Assembly: GCA_035299025.1 (NCBI GenBank)
Contig: DATGXK010000010.1
Span: forward strand, 124,001-188,000
Length of the DNA: 64,000 bases
Source: Leadbetterella sp035299025
GTDB taxonomy: Bacteria; Bacteroidota; Bacteroidia; Cytophagales; Spirosomataceae
Direction: 5' to 3'
The position numbers and the translations under genes are program-made. Below are positions 41,473 through 49,227 of this stretch, one piece after another. Below the pieces are notes generated by a model, which searched no databases, was not told the origin of the DNA, and was given only the letters and a program-made list of their open reading frames with translations. How positions within the stretch are numbered: the stretch's first letter is position 1; each line of letters begins with the position of its first letter.

Positions 41473-42384
41473 TTAATACTCCAAACTCTCCACCAAAACT
41501 TTAAGATTACTGATTATGGATTTAGGTTCGTCATTCTGAATATAATGTCCGGCATTGGTCAGATATATCAGTGCTCCACCTTTGTTTGAGCTGTAAATCA
41601 GTTTCTTCCAACGCTCCATATTCGAGTTGTTTTTAATATGGAAAAAAGCCTCTTGGTCAAAATCTTTACTTCTTTGGGCCAAGGGAACTTCAAATTTGCC
41701 TCCTACAAAAAAGTAAATCGGGACATTTGCAAGGGGTAATTCCGTGATTTCGGCAAAGTCGGTTTTTCTTAAATCATTTAAAATCTGTCTTTCGCTCCAT
41801 GGACCATAATGTAGAGAATCCACCTTAGGTGTTGGTTGATACAGTCGATTTTGAAGCATTTGGTCGATTTTCTTTTCTGGAATATTCATTTTTCTAAAAA
41901 TGTCATTCCAGTCTTTTTTGGTTTCCGTAAAATCCGCAGGATCCACAAAGACCAAACCACTTATTTCATCAGGATACAAGCCCGCAAATCCTCTGACATA
42001 TACGCCACCGAGAGAATGGCCAACCAGAATGTATGGCGGGGTTATTTTCAAGGTTTTGAGAATGTTGTGTAAGTTTTCAGCAACAACTTTAACGGTGGGC
42101 ATTTTATATACTTTGTCGGATTGCCCAATGCCAGCTCTATCGTAAGCAAAAACTGGGGCAAAATTACTGATAGGCTCAATGACTTTACTCCAGCTCTCGA
42201 GGTTCACGCCCATGCCGTTTTCGAAAATTATTACAGGAGTATTTGGTTTCCGGTTTTCAATTCCTTTCAAATAAACATTGAATTTAGTGCCGTTAACTTC
42301 AACTAATTTTTCTTGGCCAAATGTGAGGAAGGAAACCACAATCAGCCCCGAAAAAACAATCATTATTTTAGAAAAAAAAGCCAT
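41473..42384 (-). CDS. Exported alpha/beta hydrolase
   Basis: This ~303-residue protein has an N-terminal signal (IVFSGLIVVSFLTFGQ), an oxyanion-region FENGMGVNLESW, the nucleophile elbow GHSLGG, the Asp region SGLVFVDPADF and the catalytic His in TNAGHYIQNDEP. The ATG at 42384 places the signal peptide at the start; a longer frame adds a soluble extension without support. The substrate is unknown. It lies just downstream of the BlaI/M56/TonB operon on the same strand and could be its last gene (17-bp gap). Confidence 0.87.
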   Translation of the reverse strand: MAFFSKIMIVFSGLIVVSFLTFGQEKLVEVNGTKFNVYLKGIENRKPNTPVIIFENGMGVNLESWSKVIEPISNFAPVFAYDRAGIGQSDKVYKMPTVKVVAENLHNILKTLKITPPYILVGHSLGGVYVRGFAGLYPDEISGLVFVDPADFTETKKDWNDIFRKMNIPEKKIDQMLQNRLYQPTPKVDSLHYGPWSERQILNDLRKTDFAEITELPLANVPIYFFVGGKFEVPLAQRSKDFDQEAFFHIKNNSNMERWKKLIYSSNKGGALIYLTNAGHYIQNDEPKSIISNLKVLVESLEY

Positions 42385-42401
42385 AATTGAGTTGGATTGT
42401 C

Positions 42402-42815
42402 TTATTTGAAAATAATTGGCATATGGTAATAGCAACGGGCATTTCTATTTTTTATTTGCCCCGGAATCCACTTGGGCATAAGTTTTATTACTCTTTTGGC
42501 TTCTTCATCGCATGTTGGGCATAAACTACGCAAAATTTCGACATCACCAATTGAACCGTCTTTTTCTATCACAAATCTCAGGTTTACTCTTCCTTTTTTG
42601 GTAGCAACGGTTTCGTTGATATTCTTAGATATGAATTTGTACATTTCTTTTTGGCCGCCAATGTATTCTGGCCATTTATCAATCACGCTTACAAATATGA
42701 TATCATTGGGATGGTCTCTCGGATTTTTGAGGGTGTCAGAAACAACCTCATTTCCAAAACATAAGGTTGTCATGAAACTGAAACACATTACCAATAAGAA
42801 CCTATTTCTTCTCAT
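42402..42815 (-). CDS. TonB C-terminal-domain protein, exported
   Basis: This 137-residue protein has a signal peptide (LLVMCFSFMTTLCFG) and a TonB C-terminal domain: VNLRFVIEKDGSIGDVEILR and VIKLMPKWIPGQIKN. It has no membrane anchor like TonB itself, so it would be periplasmic. It starts inside the 3' end of the larger M56/TonB gene and is coupled to it. It may interact with the periplasmic parts of the same system; that is inference. Confidence 0.75.
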   Translation of the reverse strand: MRRNRFLLVMCFSFMTTLCFGNEVVSDTLKNPRDHPNDIIFVSVIDKWPEYIGGQKEMYKFISKNINETVATKKGRVNLRFVIEKDGSIGDVEILRSLCPTCDEEAKRVIKLMPKWIPGQIKNRNARCYYHMPIIFK

Positions 42816-44430
42816 CGGTTTTGATGAAACTAGTTTTTGTTTTTATCAAAATAACCCCATCTTTGGCTCTTGGGCCGTAAGCTTTGATGGCTTCTTCGTT
42901 TCTAAGGACGCTTACACTTTCTATTGAATTCGGGCTAATGAAGTCCATTTTCTTGTCCAGTATTTCTACATCGTTAACAAAAATAAGGCCTTTTTCAATC
43001 AGATTTTTGCCTTTTGTATTTGAAGTATTCTCCGTCTGGCTTTTTCTATTTGCACCTATAAAAGAGGATTTAGCAGATTCCGTTGGATCTTGGGATGCTT
43101 GCTCATTTGCATAGCCAACTACAACTATTTCTTCGCCTTCAAGCTCTTTTTTTTTACCTTCGAGTCTAAAGTTGATTGGTAGGTTATAGTAAACGGCCAC
43201 AGGTTTTCCATTTTGCATGGCTGGATGCCAATTGGGCATATTTCGCACTACCCTCATAGCCTCGTTATCAAGGTCAGGATTAACTCCTTTAGCAATTTTT
43301 ATCTGATCAATTGTACCGTCAGCCTTTATGACAAACTTGACAAAGACTTTGCCTTGAATATTGGCTTTTTGTGCTTTTCCGGGATATATAATATTTTGAC
43401 CTAAATATCGGTACATGGCCGACATCCCTCCTGGATATTCTGGATTTTGGTCAACAGTCGTAAATATTTCCTCAATTTGAGATGGTTTTGTGGTATCCGA
43501 TTTAATTTCAAATTTAGACGAAACAGTGTGGTTAATTTCCTCATTTTTTAAAGGTTTTTCCTCTAATTTGGTTAAAACATTACCTATTTGTTGGGTGTCC
43601 ACTATCGTAAACGAACTAATAACCAACATCACAAAGAACGCAGGTGCAAGAAGACCGTATTTCAGCCATGCTGTTTTTTTAGAAGGATTTTTTGATAACA
43701 TGATGATTCGAGATTTAAGTGTTGAATGATTAAAAAAATGTTGGGTGAATGCCGTAGCGGGTTGAATACTAAACTGTTTGCTTACTAAAAGGCTAGCATA
43801 AGCTATTTTGTTTTGGGCAATTTTACTGGCTTCCTCGTCGGCTAAAAACTCATGAATGATTGCTATAGATTTTTTATAAAAATAGATAATTGGATTAAAC
43901 CAAAAGACAACTTGCAACACTTCAAAGAATATCAAGTCCAAAAAATGCTTTTGCTTTACATGAATATCTTCGTGTTTAAAGATTATTGAGTTTTGCTCTA
44001 AGTGTTTGTCGATGAATATTTTACCAAAAAATGAGAATGCCGTTCCATTGGTATTTTTGTTTGATTTTAGCCAAAAGATAGTTTTAGTTATTCTGGCTAG
44101 TAAAGCTATTCCGGCCACAATCAAACCTGCAAAATATAGGTATTTCAGAATATCTAAGTAGCTGTAAGTCTCTACAATCGGACTGGCAATCACCTCTTCG
44201 CTTTGGAAATACAAATCATGGACAACAGCTTGAATTTCCGTAGGAACTATCTCAGGTTTTTGCATTTGGTTGGACTTTACAAATGGCAAAAGCAAAGCAA
44301 GCACAGCTCCCACAACCAAAAAATATCGGTTAGCTTTATGAAAGGTTTCTTTTCGGAAAAAAACGAAATAGAACCCGTAAAGTATAACCAAGAAAAGATT
44401 GGCTTTCAGAATGTAGGCGAGTAATTCCAT
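42802..44430 (-). CDS. M56 peptidase, TonB domain and plug-like tail in one protein
   Basis: This 542-residue inner-membrane protein joins three parts. The N-terminal ~270 residues are a BlaR1/MecR1-type M56 membrane peptidase with four helices and the zinc motif HEDIH at residue 153, followed by FLADEEA. Residues ~315-415 are a TonB C-terminal domain (VKFVIKADGTIDQIKIAKG). The tail reads SPNSIESVSVLRNEEAIKAY and GPRAKDGVILIKTK, strongly like the plug of SusC-type receptors. The last part is unusual in an M56 protein. The gene is third in a BlaI-controlled operon; its signal is unknown. Confidence 0.85.
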   Translation of the reverse strand: MELLAYILKANLFLVILYGFYFVFFRKETFHKANRYFLVVGAVLALLLPFVKSNQMQKPEIVPTEIQAVVHDLYFQSEEVIASPIVETYSYLDILKYLYFAGLIVAGIALLARITKTIFWLKSNKNTNGTAFSFFGKIFIDKHLEQNSIIFKHEDIHVKQKHFLDLIFFEVLQVVFWFNPIIYFYKKSIAIIHEFLADEEASKIAQNKIAYASLLVSKQFSIQPATAFTQHFFNHSTLKSRIIMLSKNPSKKTAWLKYGLLAPAFFVMLVISSFTIVDTQQIGNVLTKLEEKPLKNEEINHTVSSKFEIKSDTTKPSQIEEIFTTVDQNPEYPGGMSAMYRYLGQNIIYPGKAQKANIQGKVFVKFVIKADGTIDQIKIAKGVNPDLDNEAMRVVRNMPNWHPAMQNGKPVAVYYNLPINFRLEGKKKELEGEEIVVVGYANEQASQDPTESAKSSFIGANRKSQTENTSNTKGKNLIEKGLIFVNDVEILDKKMDFISPNSIESVSVLRNEEAIKAYGPRAKDGVILIKTKTSFIKTDEKK

Positions 44431-44439
44431 TTTGATAGC

Positions 44440-45705
44440 TTAATCGAGTCTGTAAACAATCGGCATGTTGTAGTAAACCCTCACAGCTTTCCCGTTTTGC
44501 ATTCCTGGTGTCCAATTGGGCATACTTTTTACTACTCTCACTGCTTCTTCGTCGCAGCCGAATCCTATGCCCTTCATTACTACCACGTCGCCAATGGATC
44601 CGTCGGCTTCCACAATGAATTTGACAAAAACGCGTCCTGAAACATTGGCTCTCTGTGCTGCTTGAGGATATTTGATGTGTTCTCCGAGGAATTTATACAT
44701 TTCGGCTTGGCCGCCTTTAAACTCTGGATTTTGTTCCACAGCCGTAAAAATTTCCTTGTTGGCGGCTTTCCTTGCCAATGTGCCTTGCTCGCTTTCCGGT
44801 ACTGGTGGAGGAGGTGGTGGTGCATCAGCTTTGCCTTTTTCTAAAATGTCAATCTCTACAGGTTCGGTGATGACGGTGTCTGAACAAGAGACCGAACTTA
44901 TCATTATGGCCAGAAACAAGATAGGAGCCACTACACCATATTTCAAAATCGCCCAATTGTTAGATTTACCTTTCAGAAGCATTTGTATTCTTATTTTTAG
45001 TGTCGATTTTTTATGAAATTGCTGAACAAAAAGATGCTCAGGGGCTATTTTGAACTGTTTGCTGAGCAAAAGTGTGGCGTAGTCGGCCACAGTAGGCAAG
45101 GTGCGGCTGGCTTCTTCGTCGGCCAAAAACTCATGGAGGTTTTTGATAGTCGCTCTATAAAGATAAACCACCGGATTGCACCAAAATACCATAGTCAGTA
45201 ACTCAAAGAAGAACAAATCAAGGAAATGCAGCTGTATGGTATGCACACGTTCATGAGCCCGAATGGTGCGGAAATGCGGAAGTTTTTTGTCTATTTTTAT
45301 GATGCCAAAGAACGAAAAGGCATTGCTTTCGTTAAAACTTGGCGACTGAATTATCGCATAAGCTCTTGCCACACCAAATGCCAATTTTAAAAATAAAAAA
45401 GCGACGATAGTGAGGTACAGAATGCTGATAATCAGCACCCAGTTGAGTTTATGTTGCGTGTTTTGCGAAACCACCAACTCGGGGAGGTCATACTCATAAA
45501 CTAGGCTTTGAATTTGCCCAGCCAAGGCCCAGGTTTTCACCGAACTGAGGTCGGCAAATGGTAGTAATACGGAAATGACACTACTACCAATCAGATAAAA
45601 CCTGTTGACCTGATGGAAGGTTTCTTTGCGGAGAAACAACCAGTAAATGGCATAAAAAACCACTAAAAATAAGTTGATTTGGACGAACGGGATTAGCTTT
45701 TCCAT
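44440..45705 (-). CDS. M56 family membrane peptidase with TonB C-terminal domain
   Basis: This 421-residue protein has the BlaR1-type M56 domain with HERVH at residue 151 and FLADEEAS later, a Pro-rich linker (DAPPPPPPVPES), and a TonB domain (VKFIVEADGSIGDVVVMKG). The family parallels sensor peptidases that cleave BlaI repressors. It starts two bases after the BlaI stop and is separated by nine bases from its paralogue downstream, so the two likely sense different things or form a pair. Confidence 0.9.
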   Translation of the reverse strand: MEKLIPFVQINLFLVVFYAIYWLFLRKETFHQVNRFYLIGSSVISVLLPFADLSSVKTWALAGQIQSLVYEYDLPELVVSQNTQHKLNWVLIISILYLTIVAFLFLKLAFGVARAYAIIQSPSFNESNAFSFFGIIKIDKKLPHFRTIRAHERVHTIQLHFLDLFFFELLTMVFWCNPVVYLYRATIKNLHEFLADEEASRTLPTVADYATLLLSKQFKIAPEHLFVQQFHKKSTLKIRIQMLLKGKSNNWAILKYGVVAPILFLAIMISSVSCSDTVITEPVEIDILEKGKADAPPPPPPVPESEQGTLARKAANKEIFTAVEQNPEFKGGQAEMYKFLGEHIKYPQAAQRANVSGRVFVKFIVEADGSIGDVVVMKGIGFGCDEEAVRVVKSMPNWTPGMQNGKAVRVYYNMPIVYRLD

Positions 45706-45707
45706 AA

Positions 45708-46082
45708 TTATTGCCGTTTTTTCATTTCTTCTATCATTTTCAAAATTTCATCAGCTTCTTTGAGGTCTATTTGTTCGTTTTCCATAAAAAACGACATCAT
45801 AGCACGGGCGGAATTGTCGAAATAACCAGCTCGAAGCTTGTTGGTCACAAACGCTCGGTAGTCTTCTTTGGTCACTGCTGGATAATACTGGTGGGTTTTT
45901 CCATAGGCAATATGTTTTACAAATCCCTTGGTTTCAAGTATTCTGATGATGGTTGAAACGGTGTTGTAGGCAGGTTTCGGTTCGGGCAATACTTCTAAAA
46001 CGTCTTTTACAAAGGCACTTCCTTGCTGCCACAGTACTTGCATTATTTCTTCTTCGGCTTTGGTTAATTCTTTTAAATTCAT
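45708..46082 (-). CDS. BlaI/MecI-family transcriptional repressor
   Basis: This ~124-residue winged-helix protein has LTKAEEEIMQVLW at the N-terminus, the recognition region YNTVSTIIRILETKGFVKHI and a C-terminal dimerisation helix. Repressors of this type are inactivated by proteolysis triggered by an M56 sensor, and two such sensors follow in the operon. The ATG at 46082 is chosen because the conserved start follows it. Two matching palindromes upstream (46113-46148) are the expected operators. Confidence 0.93.
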   Translation of the reverse strand: MNLKELTKAEEEIMQVLWQQGSAFVKDVLEVLPEPKPAYNTVSTIIRILETKGFVKHIAYGKTHQYYPAVTKEDYRAFVTNKLRAGYFDNSARAMMSFFMENEQIDLKEADEILKMIEEMKKRQ

Positions 46083-46112
46083 CACTTGATATTTTTGTAT
46101 AATCAAACATAA

Positions 46113-46148
46113 AACTATTATTTTAGTTTTGCAACTATTTTGTTAGTT
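46113..46148. promoter_or_regulatory. Twin palindromic operators, AACTA-N6-TAGTT
   Basis: Two 16-bp palindromes lie at 46113-46128 and 46133-46148. Both have AACTA and TAGTT half sites around six bases and their centres are 20 bp apart, two helical turns. They begin 30 bp upstream of the BlaI-family start codon and about 74 bp upstream of the divergent lipoprotein gene. The layout fits binding by a BlaI dimer pair. Confidence 0.7.
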
Positions 46149-46221
46149 TTTTTTTGAAAAATATTTTGCTCCAACTGTTATCTCTAATTTGGAGTCTTTA
46201 TGTAGAACAAAAGAGATTATT

Positions 46222-46629
46222 ATGAAATATTTTATTCTGTTGATTTTCCTAGGTTTGGTTTCATGTTCTCAAAATACAATCAGTGCGGTGAAACTTGCTG
46301 GAACTTGGGGAAACGAAAATGAAAATACGGACTTGATAATCACCACCGAAAAGGCAATCTTTAATTTTACATGCGGAACCGCAGAGATTAATCAAGATGT
46401 TTCAAATGAAAACTCTGCAGTTTTTTTAAGGGAGGGGACTTACATGCAGCAGTTTGGCAATATTCCTAAAGACTATGATCCCGTAAAATATACTTACTCG
46501 GCTAATTTCAGATTCACACAAAATCAGGATTTATTAAAAGTAGAGATAACTAAAAAAACGGATGGTACGCCTTTGGGAATATACAACTATCGAAAAGATG
46601 AAAAAGTGTTGGTGAAAAAGTGTCCGTGA
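46222..46629 (+). CDS. Small lipoprotein of unknown function
   Basis: This ~135-residue protein has a lipoprotein signal (ILLIFLGLVSC). The mature part reads like a lipocalin-type sandwich (KLAGTWGNENENTDLIITTE), but the family is not assigned. The ATG at 46222 precedes the signal. It diverges from the BlaI operon across the twin operators, so it may be coregulated. Confidence 0.6.
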   Translation: MKYFILLIFLGLVSCSQNTISAVKLAGTWGNENENTDLIITTEKAIFNFTCGTAEINQDVSNENSAVFLREGTYMQQFGNIPKDYDPVKYTYSANFRFTQNQDLLKVEITKKTDGTPLGIYNYRKDEKVLVKKCP

Positions 46630-46682
46630 TTTATTAATTCTTTTCAGAACAAAAGCTTATTTTTGGTGGAAATACCTTAAAT

Positions 46683-48950
46683 ATGACTTCGGCCCAACCA
46701 CCAAAAGAATTTACTGGTTTAAAGCAAGAACTTGATACACCACAAACGGCCGTTGGTTGGCCAGCTATATTTTCTAGCGTCAAACATGTTTTTGGAGCCA
46801 TGCCAGTTCGTAGAGGTGTGAAAACCCTTCTGAATCTCAACCAAAAAGGAGGAATAGACTGCCCAAGTTGTGCATGGCCCGATCCTGACCACCACCGGTC
46901 GGGTTTGGGAGAATATTGTGAAAACGGAGCGAAAGCTATAGCAGATGAAGCCACTAACAGAAAGGCAACGCCCGTTTTTTTTCAAAGATACTCGGTAGCC
47001 GAAATGGCGGCTAAATCGGATTATTGGCTAGGTCAGCAAGGTAGATTGACGCATCCGATGGTGATAAGGGAAGGTCATACACATTATGAAAAGATTTCGT
47101 GGAAAGATGCTTTTGAGTTGATTGCCAAAGAGTTGAATTTCCTGAACAATCCTGACGAGGCTATTTTTTATACTTCAGGTCGCTCCAGCAACGAGGCCGC
47201 CTTTCTTTATCAATTGTTTATCAGGGCTTTTGGTACCAATAATCTGCCAGATTGCTCCAATATGTGCCATGAGTCGAGCGGTGTAGCTTTGACCGAAACA
47301 CTGGGTTTAGGAAAAGGTTCGGTGACACTTGATGATTTCGAAAAAGCGGAGGTGATTGTGATTATGGGTCAAAATCCGGGAACAAACCACCCAAGGATGC
47401 TTACTTCCCTTGAAAAAGCCAAAAAGAAAGGAGCGAAAATAGTGGCCATCAACCCATTGTTTGAAACCGGACTTTTAGGGTTTAAAAATCCTCAGACCAT
47501 GGAAGGTTTGTTTGGCAAAGGCACAAGTTTGAGCGATTTGTATCTTCAGATACGCATCAACGGCGATCTGGCCTTACTGAAAGCCGTTTGCAAGCAATTA
47601 TTGCAACAAAAAGCCATTGACTTGGATTTTATTTCGGCCAAAACTACGGGTTATCAAGAGTTTTTGGGTCAATTCGATGCCTATGATATTGAAGCATTGT
47701 TGGCCGATGCGGGCATCAAATACGCCCATTTTGTGGAGTTTGTAGAACTATTGGCCAATAACTCAAAAATAATATTTTGCTGGGCGATGGGTCTCACGCA
47801 GCATAAAAATTCAGTGGCTACCATACAGGAAATTGTAAACCTGTTGTTGCTCAAAGGTGCCGTGGGAAAAGAAGGGGCCGGTACTTGTCCGGTTCGTGGG
47901 CATAGCAATGTGCAGGGTGACCGTACTGTAGGCATCATGCACAAGCCTTCGGCGGCTTTTAATGCGGCCATAGAGAAGAATTTTGGATTTACTGCACCTC
48001 AGCAGCACGGCTACGATGTGGTGGAGGCCATAGAGGCCATGTATGAGCAAAAGGCCAAAGTGTTTTTTGCATTGGGAGGAAATTTTCTATCGGCATCGCC
48101 CGATACGGAATACACGGCTCAAGCACTTCAAAACTGTAATCTTACAGTTCAGGTATCAACCAAACTTAACCGCAGTCATTTGCTTCATGGTAAAACCGCT
48201 TTGATTTTGCCGTGCTTGGGAAGAACCGACAAAGATTTGCAAAAGTCGGGACAGCAGTTTGTTACTACCGAAAATTCTATGGGAGTTGTGCAAAAATCTC
48301 AAGGAGTGTTGGACCCACTCTGGGAAGATATGATGTCAGAGCCAGCCATTATTGCTCATCTAGCTCAGGCAGTTTTGGGAAATAAATACCAAATTAAGTG
48401 GCTCGAATACTCGGAAAACTATGCTTTGATCCGAGAAGATATCGCCAAAACTATCGAAGGATTTAAGGATTATGAGCAAAAGATAAACGAGGATGGCGGA
48501 TTTTATTTGCCCAATGCTCCAAGAGAAGGAAAATTCAAAACTTCGAGTGGTAAGGCTAAGTTTACTGTGAATCTTTGGGAAAAAGTTCATGTAAAAGAAG
48601 ATGAATACTTGATGATGACTATTCGAAGTCATGACCAATTCAATACCACTGTTTATGGGTTAGATGACAGATATAGAGGCATTTATAATGAAAGAAGGAT
48701 AGTTTTTATGAACCCGGCAGATATCGAAAAAGACGGGTTTGAAAATTATAAAAAAGTGAATATCGTCAACGAATTTGGTGGTGTTAAACGAGTAGCAGAG
48801 AGCTTTTTGGTGGTTCCTTATAACATTCCAAAGGGCTGTTTGGCTACCTACTTTCCTGAGGCCAACGTTTTGGTACCGCTGAAATCTCGGGCAGATGGAA
48901 GCCAAACACCAACCAGCAAAAGCATTGTGGTAAGGCTCGAAAAAGTTTAA
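46683..48950 (+). CDS. FdhF/YdeP-family molybdopterin oxidoreductase
   Basis: This 755-residue enzyme belongs to the YdeP-like branch of the molybdopterin bis-MGD family. It has GGIDCPSCAWPDPD with cysteines at 60 and 63, then SNMCHESSGVALTETLG, IMGQNPGTNHPRML and a C-terminal dinucleotide-binding domain (TIRSHDQFNTTVYG, MNPADIE). The classical N-terminal four-cysteine cluster motif of formate dehydrogenases is not present and no selenocysteine is seen. The substrate of YdeP-like enzymes is uncertain. No cofactor-maturation genes are adjacent. Confidence 0.9.
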   Translation: MTSAQPPKEFTGLKQELDTPQTAVGWPAIFSSVKHVFGAMPVRRGVKTLLNLNQKGGIDCPSCAWPDPDHHRSGLGEYCENGAKAIADEATNRKATPVFFQRYSVAEMAAKSDYWLGQQGRLTHPMVIREGHTHYEKISWKDAFELIAKELNFLNNPDEAIFYTSGRSSNEAAFLYQLFIRAFGTNNLPDCSNMCHESSGVALTETLGLGKGSVTLDDFEKAEVIVIMGQNPGTNHPRMLTSLEKAKKKGAKIVAINPLFETGLLGFKNPQTMEGLFGKGTSLSDLYLQIRINGDLALLKAVCKQLLQQKAIDLDFISAKTTGYQEFLGQFDAYDIEALLADAGIKYAHFVEFVELLANNSKIIFCWAMGLTQHKNSVATIQEIVNLLLLKGAVGKEGAGTCPVRGHSNVQGDRTVGIMHKPSAAFNAAIEKNFGFTAPQQHGYDVVEAIEAMYEQKAKVFFALGGNFLSASPDTEYTAQALQNCNLTVQVSTKLNRSHLLHGKTALILPCLGRTDKDLQKSGQQFVTTENSMGVVQKSQGVLDPLWEDMMSEPAIIAHLAQAVLGNKYQIKWLEYSENYALIREDIAKTIEGFKDYEQKINEDGGFYLPNAPREGKFKTSSGKAKFTVNLWEKVHVKEDEYLMMTIRSHDQFNTTVYGLDDRYRGIYNERRIVFMNPADIEKDGFENYKKVNIVNEFGGVKRVAESFLVVPYNIPKGCLATYFPEANVLVPLKSRADGSQTPTSKSIVVRLEKV

Positions 48951-48987
48951 GAACTTGGCTCAAAAAGGTAGTTCTTCATCCGATTAC

Positions 48988-49107
48988 TCAATGAATGTGC
49001 TTGTCTTGGGCATCATCAATATTAATATCTTCCCATTTCTCGGCCGCTAGCTTTGGTTTATGCTTTTCAAGAATTTGCCCTGTTAGAAGATTTAAGTAGC
49101 TTTCCAC
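48988..49107 (-). CDS. Possible 39-residue ORF or gene remnant
   Basis: Starting at a GTG (49105-49107) the minus strand reads ESYLNLLTGQILEKHKPKLA, then AEKWEDINIDDAQDKHIH and a stop. The composition looks like real protein, and the same frame stays open further upstream (KFISEIFSKYKL). No family is recognised. It may be the 3' fragment of a lost gene in the 277-bp gap. Confidence 0.3.
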   Translation of the reverse strand: MESYLNLLTGQILEKHKPKLAAEKWEDINIDDAQDKHIH

Positions 49108-49227
49108 TAATTTATATTTTGAAAATATTTCTGAAATAAACTTAAAGTTTGTAAAAAATATTATTTTTGTGCAACCCTAAAGTATAAAATTACGTTCGTT
49201 TCCTTTTAAAACTACCATAGTAACCCC

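Noticed and set aside
46683..48950. Possible selenocysteine formate dehydrogenase
   Set aside because: The frame has no internal TGA and matches the YdeP-like branch, which does not use selenocysteine.
49148..49169. TTTG and TATTTTTG before the metalloprotease gene as a promoter
   Set aside because: The -7 match is good but the TTTG is only 10 bp away, half the usual spacing, and no other -33 element fits.
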